This document shows positions 15,075-23,214 of a DNA stretch of 64,000 bases, piece by piece. This DNA is from Jannaschia sp. CCS1 (GTDB lineage Bacteria; Pseudomonadota; Alphaproteobacteria; Rhodobacterales; Rhodobacteraceae): positions 1,612,001 through 1,676,000 of the forward strand of contig NC_007802.1 in NCBI RefSeq assembly GCF_000013565.1, read 5' to 3'. The translations under genes were made by a program, and so were the position numbers. How positions within the stretch are numbered: the stretch's first letter is position 1; every line of letters begins with the position of its first letter. The notes beneath the pieces were generated by a model. The model ran no database searches. It was not told the origin of the DNA and worked only from the letters and a program-made list of their open reading frames with translations.

Positions 15075-15949
15075 GCGTTCAAGAGCTTGATCTTCATCTG
15101 AAATCCGGCACCACTGGCGTGTCGCGCTGCTGGCGGGTCACGCGCGCGGATGGCGTGCAATTCGGCTTCACCGATCACGATGGTGACCTCGACTTTGAGG
15201 GCACGACATTTCGCGCAGGTACTGGTCTGAGCGCGGCGGCATTGAGCCAGACGACGGGCCTGTCAGTGGACAACACCGAGGCGGTGGGCGCCCTTTCTGA
15301 CCTCGCCATCACCGAAGAAGACATCTTCGCGGGCCGATACGACGGCGCAGAGGTAGAGGCGTGGTTGGTGCAATGGGCCGCGCCCGAAAATCGGGTCCTG
15401 CAATTCCGGGGCTCGCTTGGCGAGATTACACGCGCGAATGGGGCGTTCTCGGCGGAGCTGCGTGGATTGACGGAGCAGATGAACGTGCCCACGGGGCGCG
15501 TGTTTCAGCGCACGTGCCAGGCGGTTCTGGGCGACGCGGAGTGCAAGTTCGACTTGGCCACTGCAGGGTATGTGGCAGACGCCGCTGTCACGACGGGCGA
15601 TGGTCTTACCTTCACATTTGAAGGGCTCACGAGCTTTGCGTCACGCTGGTTTGAGCGGGGGCAGATGCGGGTCCTGACGGGGGACGCCGCCGGGCTGACC
15701 GAAGCGGTGAAAATCGACCAGGTGGCCGGGACCGTTCGCACAATCACGTTGTGGGACAATCTGCGCGAGAACATCGCACCGGGCGACGTGGTTCGCCTGA
15801 CAGCCGGCTGCGACAAGCGCATGGCGACCTGCCGTGCAAAGTTTGCGAACCTTGTTAATTATCAAGGTTTTCCGGATATCCCCAGTGAAGACTGGCAAGC
15901 GGCCCATCCCACACGAGTGTCGTCGCGTAGCGGCGGTTCGCGCCGATGA
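15071..15949 (+). CDS. orfg13: GTA hub protein, DUF2163/BR0599 family (gp13)
   Basis: A 292-residue tail hub protein. It has an N-terminal DUF2163 domain (CWRVTRADGVQFGFTDHDGDL) and the C-terminal BR0599-type region with conserved cysteines (FQRTCQAVLGDAECKFDL and LTAGCDKRMATCRAKFANLVNYQGFP, given in parts), which in GTA particles bind an iron-sulfur cluster. An AT-rich inverted repeat lies inside its last 100 bp. Overlaps on both sides are 4 bp. Confidence 0.93.
   Translation: MSVQELDLHLKSGTTGVSRCWRVTRADGVQFGFTDHDGDLDFEGTTFRAGTGLSAAALSQTTGLSVDNTEAVGALSDLAITEEDIFAGRYDGAEVEAWLVQWAAPENRVLQFRGSLGEITRANGAFSAELRGLTEQMNVPTGRVFQRTCQAVLGDAECKFDLATAGYVADAAVTTGDGLTFTFEGLTSFASRWFERGQMRVLTGDAAGLTEAVKIDQVAGTVRTITLWDNLRENIAPGDVVRLTAGCDKRMATCRAKFANLVNYQGFPDIPSEDWQAAHPTRVSSRSGGSRR
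15848..15869 (+). other. Intragenic inverted repeat in orfg13
   Basis: AACCTTG (15848-15854) and CAAGGTT (15863-15869) form a perfect 7-bp stem around the AT-rich loop TTAATTAT. It sits about 80 bp before the orfg13 stop and 77 bp before the orfg14 start. AT-rich stretches of this kind are rare in the cluster. It could be an mRNA processing or stability element, or it may be incidental. Confidence 0.3.
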
Positions 15950-16380
15950 GCGCGGTGGTCGTTGCGGCGCAGGAATGGCTGGGCACGCCCTACGTGCATC
16001 AGGCGGCCTGCAAGGGGGCGGGATGTGACTGCCTGGGTCTGCTTCTGGGTCTGTGGCGCGAGTTTCATGGCGATTTGCCCGCGCCCGTGCCCGCCTATAC
16101 CAACGACTGGTCCGAGACCTCGGGCGAGGAGCGGCTGTTGGAGGCCGCGCGCGCGCATCTGACTGAGAAACCCCTTGGTGATGCCGCCCCGGGCGACATC
16201 CTGATTTTTCGTATGCGCACCGGTGCCGTCGCCAAACATGTCGGTCTGCAAACGCAGACCCAAGACACCCCACGGTTTTTGCATGCTTATTCCGGGCGTG
16301 GCGTCACGGAAGGCGCATTGACGCCCTCTTGGGCCCGGCGCGTTGTGGCGCGTTTCGTCTTCCCCGAAAGGAAAAACTGA
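15946..16380 (+). CDS. orfg14: GTA cell-wall peptidase, NlpC/P60 family (gp14)
   Basis: A 144-residue tail-tip peptidase thought to cut peptidoglycan during DNA entry. The NlpC/P60 core is visible: catalytic Cys29 in GAGCDCLGLLLG, the GDILIFRM strand, and His in AKHVGLQT. A second Cys (Cys27) flanks the active Cys. It overlaps the orfg13 stop in an ATGA junction and ends 1 bp before the orfg15 start. Confidence 0.93.
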   Translation: MSAVVVAAQEWLGTPYVHQAACKGAGCDCLGLLLGLWREFHGDLPAPVPAYTNDWSETSGEERLLEAARAHLTEKPLGDAAPGDILIFRMRTGAVAKHVGLQTQTQDTPRFLHAYSGRGVTEGALTPSWARRVVARFVFPERKN

Positions 16381-16381
16381 C

Positions 16382-19300
16382 ATGGCAACCCTTCTCCTTT
16401 CAGCCGCAGGTGCCGCAGCGGGTGGCCTGATCTCGACGCCCATTCTTGGTATGTCCGGGGCGGTCCTGGGCCGCGCCATCGGTGCGACCATCGGGCGGGT
16501 CATTGATCAACGCCTCATGGGAACCGGATCGGAACCGGTCGAGGTGGGGCAGACAGACCGGTTGCGTATCACAGGCGCCGGAGAAGGTGCCCCTATTGCA
16601 CAGCTCTACGGGCGCATGCGCTTGGGGGGGCACGTCATCTGGTCCACGCAGTTTCTGGAGCGGAAGACCACCACAGGCGGCAGCGGCAAGGGCGCGCGTC
16701 CGCAACCGACCCCGCAAACGACGACGTATTCTTATAGCATAAGCCTGGCCATTGCGCTTTGTGAAGGCGAGATCGCCCGGGTTGGTCGGATCTGGGCCGA
16801 TGGGGTGGAAATTAACCGCGAATCCATCACGTGGCGGCTCTACAAGGGCAGTCAGACACAGATGCCTGACCCGCTTTTGGAGGCGGTCGAGGGGGCGGGC
16901 GCGGTCCCGGCCTATCGTGGCACCGCATATGTGGTGCTGGAGGACCTGGACCTGTCACCCTATGGCAACCGGGTGCCGCAGTTCGCTTTCGAGGTGGTGC
17001 GCCCTGCGCAACCCGACCTTCCCCATGTGCCCAGTGCCGCTGAGGCTGTGCGTGCCGTGGCGCTGATGCCGGGCACGGGGGAATACGCCCTGGCCACGAC
17101 CGCAGTAAGCCGAAAGTACGGTTTGGCGCTTGGCACATCAGCGAATGTCAGCGCCGAGGGGGGTGTGACGGATTTCGCGCAATCGCTCGGGCAATTGCGC
17201 GATACGCTGCCCAACCTGGAGTCGGTCTCTCTGATCTATTCATGGTTCGGTGATGATTTGCGCACGAGCCGGTGCAAGGTGCGCCCAAAGGTGGAGCAGC
17301 GTGAGTTCGATGGTGTCGAGATGCCATGGACTGCGGGCGGCATAACACGCGGTCAGGCACAGGCGATTGCGCAAGTGGATGGACGCCCGATCTATGGGGG
17401 CACGCCCGCCGACCGATCCGTGCTGGAGGCAATTGCGGCGATCCATGCCGGTGGCCAGAAGGTCACCTTCTATCCGTTTTTGCTGATGGAGCAATTGGCG
17501 GGGAACGGGCTTCCCGACCCTTACGGCGGGGCAGAGCAGGCGCCGTTGCCATGGCGGGGCCGGATGACCGGAGACCTTGCGCCCGGGCAGGCGGGATCAC
17601 CGGATGGGACGGCGGCCAACCGGGCTGCTGTGGCCGCGTTTTTTGGCAGCGCAATGGCCTCGGATTTCAGCACCGGAATCGGAGGCGTCCAATACTCCGG
17701 GCCGCAGGATTGGAGCTACAGCCGCTTCATCCTGCACTGCGCCGCGTTGTGTCGGCAGGCGGGGGGCGTGGAGGCCTTTTGCATCGGGTCCGAGATGCGC
17801 GGACTGACCCAGATGCGAGATGATTTCGGATTCCCGGCCGTGGATGCCTACATCGCACTGGCGGCACAGGTGCGCGCGCTTCTGCCCACGGCCAAGATCA
17901 CCTATGCCGCTGATTGGTCGGAATATTACGGGTATCAGCCGCAGGACGGATCTGGTGACCTATATTTCCACCTCGATCCACTTTGGGCAGACCACAACAT
18001 CGATGTCATCGCGATCGACAACTACATGCCGCTCAGCGACTGGCGCGATGGAGCGGAGCATCTGGACTACGACAACGGTCCGATCCATGCGCTCGATCAC
18101 CTGAAATCCGGCATCGAGGGTGGTGAGGGCTATGACTGGTATTATCCCGATCCGGAAGCCAGGGCCACGCAACAGCGCGCGCCGATCACGGACGGGAATG
18201 GTGCGCCGTGGGTTTACCGTTTCAAGGACCTGCGCAATTGGTGGCAAAACAACCATGTTGAGCGGCGCGGCGGCGTTCCGCTTGGCCAGTTGAATGTGGT
18301 CGGGCCAACCTTTGACGCAACCCACGCCACCGGGACCTACTGGCTGGACGGCCACACCTACGCAACATCCGCTCTGGCCGGGGCGAGCACCGCCCAAAGT
18401 GCCGTGTCCGTTGAGCGAATCGACGTTTCCGGTGAAGGTTGGGTATTGCAGGCCAGCGATGATGATCGAACCATATCCGAGCGGTCCGCGCGGGCGTTTG
18501 TTCCGGGGCAGCTGATCCGCGTGACCCTGCGCACCCGTTTGCTTGCTGAGCCCGCGGACGGTCAGCCGCATCGGCATGTTGTCTCGCTGACCTCCCATCT
18601 GGCGGACGGCAGCTTTGATGGACTGCGCTCTGTCGCGTTTTGGGAGGGGCTGACCGTCGCCGACGGGTGGGTCGAGCGGGTCGTGGAGTTTCGCCCGTCT
18701 GATCTGCTCGGCGACGGCCAGATTTCGCAGAACGCAGCATCCTGGCGTCTAGCGCTGGGGCTGAATGGAGCGACGCCGCATTCTGCCGCTGGGGCGATCC
18801 AGCAGATCTCTTCGATCAGGATTGAGGACGCAAACGTCAAGACGGCGTGGGTGCCGCAGTCCAAACCGATCTGGTTCACCGAGTTTGGTTGCGCGGCCAT
18901 CGACAAGGGCACCAATCAGCCCAACAAATTCCTCGATCCCAAATCCTCAGAAAGCAGCCTCCCGCACTTTTCGAACGGGCGGCGGGACGATTTGATCCAG
19001 GCGCAATATCTGCGCGCCACAATGGACTATTGGGCGGAACCTGGGAGAAATCCGCAATCCAATCAATATAATGGGCCGATGTTGGATATGGGCCGGGCCC
19101 ATGCCTGGGCGTGGGACGCGAGGATGTGGCCCGCCTTTCCCAACGACTTGGCGAAGTGGAGCGATGGCACAAACTGGCTGCGCGGCCACTGGGTCACGGG
19201 GCGCCTCGACGGGCAACCGCTTGATCTGGTTGTCGCCGACATTTGCGAAGTGGCGGGGATCACGGACTACGATGTCTCGTCACTGTTCGGTCTGGTGCGG

Positions 19301-20833
19301 GGCCATGTGTCGGCCCAGACCCAAAGCGCGCGGGCCAGATTGCAACCGCTTATGCTCGCCTATGGCTTTCAGGCGGTAGAGCGGGACGGAAAGCTGGTCT
19401 TCCTTCCGGCGCCCGAGAGACCGCAGCAGATCATCGAAGCGCCCCTGACGGCACGGGACGATGATGGGGAGGGCGGCTTCACCCATGTTCGCGCCCCGGA
19501 TGCCGAGACCGTGGGCCGCTTGCGCATCGGATATACCGAGGCTGAGGGTGCATATGTCAGCAAGGTGGCAGAGGCGATTTTCCCCGGGGATGGCGCCGAT
19601 CAGGTCAATGACGTGGACCTTCCGCTGGCCCTGACATCAGCCGAAGGTCAGGGCATGGCCGAGCGCTGGTTGGCGGAGGGCCGCGTGGCACAGGACACGC
19701 TGCGCTTTGCGTTGCCACCCTCCGAGCGGGCGCTGGGCGCGGGAGCGGTTATCGAAACGGAAGACGGGCATACATGGCGGATTGATCGGGTGGAAGATCG
19801 CGGCTTCCGGCAGATAGAGGCGGTTCGCATCGCCTCGTCAGCCTATGTCCCATCGGAAGACGTCGACGATATGCCAATTGTCGAGGCGTTCGTGCCCCCG
19901 TTGCCGGTCACGCCCATTTTCCTGGATCTGCCGCTTCTGACGGGAGATGAGGTGGAGCACGCCCCGCATCTGGCTGTGGCGGCCGACCCTTGGCCGGGTG
20001 CTGCGGCGGTCTATTCCGCTCCGGGTCCCGATGGGTTCACCCCGAATACGTTGGTGGAACAGCCCGCGATCGCTGGGACGCTCATGCAACCCATGTCCGC
20101 GCAACCGCCGGGGATCTGGGACCGCTCGGGCAAGATCCAGATCCGGCTGGAAACGGGTAGCCTGTCGTCGGTGGACCGCGCGACGGTTTTGTCCGGGGCC
20201 AATGCGGCGGCCATCGGATCGGGCGACGACGACCTCTGGGAAGTGATACAATTCGCCGACGCGACACTGGTGGGACCCGATACTTGGGAAATCGGCTTGC
20301 GTCTACGTGGCCAGCAGGGAACCGACGCGGTGATCCCGGAGGTCTGGCCGACGGGCAGCCTGTTCGTGCTTCTCGACAGCGCGGTGGGACAAGTTGAACT
20401 GCCAAGTTCGACCAGAGGGTTGGAGCGCTACTGGCGCGTCGGCTCGTCCCGCCGACCGGTGGACGACGCCACCTATGTCGAAAAGGTGTTGGCTTTCCAA
20501 GGTATTGGGTTGCGGCCCTACAGCCCGGTGCACCTGCGCGCGCCCCGAGCGGTTGCCGGTCGTGGCATCCGCTGGATCCGCCGCTCGCGGATTGATGCGG
20601 ATACCTGGGATGGCCCGGACGTGCCTTTGGGTGAGGCGTCCGAGCAGTACATCCTGCGTGTTCAAGACGGCACGGCGCTGCGGCGCGAGGTTCTGCTGAG
20701 CACGCCCATGTTCACCTACACCGATGCGATGCGCGCCAGCGATGGCACGCTGAGCGACTATTTCATCGAGGTTGCTCAAGTCTCCGAACGGTTCGGAGCG
20801 GGGCCATTTGCAAGGATTCAGATCAATGACTGA
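16382..20833 (+). CDS. orfg15: GTA host-specificity/tail-tip protein, TIM-barrel-like (gp15)
   Basis: The largest protein here (1,483 residues), the tail-tip megatron-like protein of RcGTA. It has an N-terminal Gly/Ala hydrophobic segment (TLLLSAAGAAAGGLIS), a GTA TIM-barrel-like domain around residues 400-800 (KITYAADWSEYYGYQPQDG and FTEFGCAAIDKGTNQPNKF, quoted in part), a phage-tail hub domain after that, and a C-terminal receptor-side region. It is thought to penetrate or recognise the cell envelope. I use ATG 16382 (MATLLL), with GAAAGGAAAAACTGAC upstream, rather than the in-frame ATG at 16343 within orfg14. Confidence 0.95.
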   Translation: MATLLLSAAGAAAGGLISTPILGMSGAVLGRAIGATIGRVIDQRLMGTGSEPVEVGQTDRLRITGAGEGAPIAQLYGRMRLGGHVIWSTQFLERKTTTGGSGKGARPQPTPQTTTYSYSISLAIALCEGEIARVGRIWADGVEINRESITWRLYKGSQTQMPDPLLEAVEGAGAVPAYRGTAYVVLEDLDLSPYGNRVPQFAFEVVRPAQPDLPHVPSAAEAVRAVALMPGTGEYALATTAVSRKYGLALGTSANVSAEGGVTDFAQSLGQLRDTLPNLESVSLIYSWFGDDLRTSRCKVRPKVEQREFDGVEMPWTAGGITRGQAQAIAQVDGRPIYGGTPADRSVLEAIAAIHAGGQKVTFYPFLLMEQLAGNGLPDPYGGAEQAPLPWRGRMTGDLAPGQAGSPDGTAANRAAVAAFFGSAMASDFSTGIGGVQYSGPQDWSYSRFILHCAALCRQAGGVEAFCIGSEMRGLTQMRDDFGFPAVDAYIALAAQVRALLPTAKITYAADWSEYYGYQPQDGSGDLYFHLDPLWADHNIDVIAIDNYMPLSDWRDGAEHLDYDNGPIHALDHLKSGIEGGEGYDWYYPDPEARATQQRAPITDGNGAPWVYRFKDLRNWWQNNHVERRGGVPLGQLNVVGPTFDATHATGTYWLDGHTYATSALAGASTAQSAVSVERIDVSGEGWVLQASDDDRTISERSARAFVPGQLIRVTLRTRLLAEPADGQPHRHVVSLTSHLADGSFDGLRSVAFWEGLTVADGWVERVVEFRPSDLLGDGQISQNAASWRLALGLNGATPHSAAGAIQQISSIRIEDANVKTAWVPQSKPIWFTEFGCAAIDKGTNQPNKFLDPKSSESSLPHFSNGRRDDLIQAQYLRATMDYWAEPGRNPQSNQYNGPMLDMGRAHAWAWDARMWPAFPNDLAKWSDGTNWLRGHWVTGRLDGQPLDLVVADICEVAGITDYDVSSLFGLVRGHVSAQTQSARARLQPLMLAYGFQAVERDGKLVFLPAPERPQQIIEAPLTARDDDGEGGFTHVRAPDAETVGRLRIGYTEAEGAYVSKVAEAIFPGDGADQVNDVDLPLALTSAEGQGMAERWLAEGRVAQDTLRFALPPSERALGAGAVIETEDGHTWRIDRVEDRGFRQIEAVRIASSAYVPSEDVDDMPIVEAFVPPLPVTPIFLDLPLLTGDEVEHAPHLAVAADPWPGAAAVYSAPGPDGFTPNTLVEQPAIAGTLMQPMSAQPPGIWDRSGKIQIRLETGSLSSVDRATVLSGANAAAIGSGDDDLWEVIQFADATLVGPDTWEIGLRLRGQQGTDAVIPEVWPTGSLFVLLDSAVGQVELPSSTRGLERYWRVGSSRRPVDDATYVEKVLAFQGIGLRPYSPVHLRAPRAVAGRGIRWIRRSRIDADTWDGPDVPLGEASEQYILRVQDGTALRREVLLSTPMFTYTDAMRASDGTLSDYFIEVAQVSERFGAGPFARIQIND

Positions 20834-21533
20834 CACCCCCGAACTGGGTCTTCCCCTTTTGGCGCCTGCACAGGCCCAAAAGCATGTGACTGTGAACGAG
20901 GCGCTGGTGCGTCTGGACGGCCTCGCACAATTGCGCCTGCAATCGGTGACGGAAACGACACCACCCGCCGCCCTTGATGGCTTTGCATATGGTGTGCCCA
21001 CGGGCGCGGTCGATGCCTGGGCCGGGCAGGAGGGCTCCATTGCCATCGCGTCTGGCGGCGGTTGGGATTTCGTATCGGCGCAACGGGGGTGGCGGGCCAT
21101 CGTGCTAGATGCCGGATCGTTGGCGATTTTTGATGGGACCGGATGGCGTGTTGGGGCGCAGACCCTGACGCCTGGCGGCGCGTCGGTTGGATTGACGAGC
21201 ACCGAGGTGGACGTGGCGCTGACAGCTGGCACCAGCGTGACAACGGCTGATCTTTTTCCTGAACGTTCAATCGCTTATGGGATCACTGGGCGGGTCGTGT
21301 CGGCGATCACCGGCACCGTGACCACGTGGGATATCGGCGTCGCAGGCGACCTGCAACGCTATGGCTCAGGCCTTGGTACGTCGCTCAATTCTTGGGTCAG
21401 CGGCCCAGGTGTGCCCCAAGTTTATTGGTCGCCCACGGCCCTTGAAATCACGGCCCAGGGCGGCGATTTCGCGGGCGGCACCATCCGGTTGGTTGCGCAT
21501 TACGCGACCCTCTCCTTGCCGGATCCTGTCTAG
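20826..21533 (+). CDS. DUF2793 protein, GTA tail-fibre-like
   Basis: A 235-residue protein with the DUF2793 opening TPELGLPLLAPAQAQKHVTV and NEALVRLDGLAQL, a family that often ends GTA and prophage tail modules. Its ATG overlaps the orfg15 stop (ATGACTGA), so it is cotranslated with the GTA cluster. The C-terminal half is Thr/Gly-rich and beta-like, consistent with a tip or fibre protein. A link to host attachment is inferred only from family and position. Confidence 0.85.
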   Translation: MTDTPELGLPLLAPAQAQKHVTVNEALVRLDGLAQLRLQSVTETTPPAALDGFAYGVPTGAVDAWAGQEGSIAIASGGGWDFVSAQRGWRAIVLDAGSLAIFDGTGWRVGAQTLTPGGASVGLTSTEVDVALTAGTSVTTADLFPERSIAYGITGRVVSAITGTVTTWDIGVAGDLQRYGSGLGTSLNSWVSGPGVPQVYWSPTALEITAQGGDFAGGTIRLVAHYATLSLPDPV

Positions 21534-21579
21534 GAAACTGTCAGCTCAGCTAACAGTCTACACGTATTCGTTGCATGGA

Positions 21580-21626
21580 CCTTTGCGGTGCGCTCGCTTA
21601 TTCTGGCGAGACCAGCACCGCAAAGG
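21580..21626 (+). promoter_or_regulatory. Long hairpin in the cysE leader overlapping its SD
   Basis: CCTTTGCGGTGC (21580-21591) and GCACCGCAAAGG (21615-21626) are perfect 12-bp complementary arms, with a further inner stem CTCGC (21593-21597) and GCGAG (21606-21610). The right arm includes the AAAGG of the cysE Shine-Dalgarno AAAGGAGG (21622-21629). In RNA it would hide the ribosome site; in DNA it could be an operator. No T-run follows. Confidence 0.55.
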
Positions 21627-21635
21627 AGGCGGCCT

Positions 21636-22454
21636 ATGGCGCGCACTCAAACCCATGTCACCGAAATCGATCCGGTCTGGAGCCGGATCACCGACGAAGC
21701 CTCGACCGCCATCGCCTCTGAGCCTTTGCTCGGCGGGCTGGTCCATGCTTGCGTCCTCCACCACCCCTCCCTTGAGAAAGCGCTGGCCTACCGTGTCGCG
21801 CAGAAGCTGGCGTCCTCCGAGATGTCCGAACAATTGCTGCGCGAAATCGCCGACGAGGCGTTTGCGTCTGACCCGACGTTGGGCGCGCGGGCGCGGGCTG
21901 ATATCGTTGCGGTGTTCGACCGTGATCCGGCCTGCCACCGTTTCCTTCAACCTTTGTTGTTTTTCAAAGGGTTCCAGGCGGTGACGGCCTACCGCGTTGG
22001 CCATTGGTTGTGGGGGCAGGGCCGCCGTGACCTGTCGTATTTCGTCCAGATGCGTGTGTCAGAGGTCTTTGGCGTCGATATCCATCCAGCCGCCCGTGTG
22101 GGGCAGGGGATCATGATCGACCACGCCCATTCCATCGTCATTGGTGAGACCGCGGTGGTGGGTGACAACGTGTCCATGCTACATTCCGTGACGCTTGGCG
22201 GAACGGGCAAGGAGGAAGAGGATCGCCATCCAAAGATCGGCAATGGTGTGTTGATCGGGGCGGGGGCCAAGGTGCTTGGCAACATTGAAATCGGCCATTG
22301 TTCCCGCATCGCTGCGGGCTCTGTCGTGTTGGCCGACGTGCCACCGATGAAGACCGTCGCGGGCATTCCCGCCAAGATCGTGGGCGAGGCAGGCTGCGCG
22401 CAACCGTCACTGACGATGGATCACCTGTTTGGCGGGCCTGCTGTCGCGGGCTGA
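21636..22454 (+). CDS. cysE: Serine O-acetyltransferase
   Basis: A 272-residue enzyme that acetylates serine to O-acetylserine, the first step of cysteine synthesis. It has the N-terminal helical SATase domain (residues about 10-140) and a left-handed beta-helix of hexapeptide repeats with the catalytic IDHAHSIVIGE, HSVTLGGTGK and the GAGAKVLGNIEIG rungs. The C-terminal tail is available for binding cysteine synthase. The ATG chosen has AAAGGAGG 6 nt upstream. cysE directly after the GTA cluster is a known Rhodobacterales arrangement. Confidence 0.95.
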   Translation: MARTQTHVTEIDPVWSRITDEASTAIASEPLLGGLVHACVLHHPSLEKALAYRVAQKLASSEMSEQLLREIADEAFASDPTLGARARADIVAVFDRDPACHRFLQPLLFFKGFQAVTAYRVGHWLWGQGRRDLSYFVQMRVSEVFGVDIHPAARVGQGIMIDHAHSIVIGETAVVGDNVSMLHSVTLGGTGKEEEDRHPKIGNGVLIGAGAKVLGNIEIGHCSRIAAGSVVLADVPPMKTVAGIPAKIVGEAGCAQPSLTMDHLFGGPAVAG

Positions 22455-22476
22455 TCCGGCGCCGTGCGACACAGTT

Positions 22477-23166
22477 TCAGGCCGCCGTCTGGACCCACCG
22501 TTTGTCGGTCATCGTTGGCAGGCTTGGCCCCGGTTCGGCTGCGGTCAGGCCCTGTTTGATTTCAGCCTCCGTCAGGTCGCAGACGGCGTATCCATCGCGA
22601 CGCACGAAGGAGCGGATCGCGCTGATTGGCAGAACGTGCATGTCCGTGCCTAAGGCCAGCTTCACCTCCACGACACGCATCGTTTCCGTATCAATATAGA
22701 GGTTCACAATCCGCGCGATGGGACCTTCGGAGCTGAACACGACGGCCCCCATCCATTCGCTCATCCGTTCCAGCCGATCTTCTGCATCCTTGGCGGTCGC
22801 GCTTTTGCTGACCGGATAGCCGAACAGCTGCGCTGCCATCAGGATGGGCGAGTAGGTCATGCCGAAAGGGCCCACAATGACGGGGGGCAGATCGCTCAAC
22901 CCGACCACGTTATCTTTGCCCAGTCGGGGCGCGCGCGCCAGCTCGGTTTCGCCCATATTGGCGTGCCAGGTCATGGCGTCGACCTCAAACTGCTTCAGGC
23001 GCTTGGCGTGAACCAGAACGTCGGTATTGGTCACCCAGCCTCCGCCTTCCAATACGGCATATTCAACCGACAGCCGCTCGGGATCGAACATCACATCTGT
23101 GATGTCGAATGTGCCTGCCTCGGTGGACAACGTGACGTCTTTCAGGGTCGTATATGGGGCAATCAT
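22477..23166 (-). CDS. PRC-barrel domain protein (tandem)
   Basis: A 229-residue soluble protein with two PRC-barrel-like halves. The first is about residues 1-75 (DVTLSTEAGTFDITDVMFD and VEYAVLEGGGWV) and the second about 125-200 (GAVVFSSEGPIARIVNLYID and VEVKLALGTDMHVLPISAI), quoted in part. PRC-barrels occur in photosynthetic reaction centre H subunits, RimM and many stress proteins of Rhodobacterales; here there is no membrane segment. The role is unknown. It is convergent with cysE (22-bp gap) and is followed upstream by the typA gene on the same strand. Confidence 0.75.
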   Translation of the reverse strand: MIAPYTTLKDVTLSTEAGTFDITDVMFDPERLSVEYAVLEGGGWVTNTDVLVHAKRLKQFEVDAMTWHANMGETELARAPRLGKDNVVGLSDLPPVIVGPFGMTYSPILMAAQLFGYPVSKSATAKDAEDRLERMSEWMGAVVFSSEGPIARIVNLYIDTETMRVVEVKLALGTDMHVLPISAIRSFVRRDGYAVCDLTEAEIKQGLTAAEPGPSLPTMTDKRWVQTAA

Positions 23167-23214
23167 GGGCCACCTCCTTGCGCAAACAACGCGGAAATGG
23201 CCCGATTGTTCCCG

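Noticed and set aside
6389-21533. GTA cluster as an ordinary prophage
   Set aside because: No integrase, attachment sites, repressor, replication or lysis genes, and conserved RcGTA gene order with cysE next to it.
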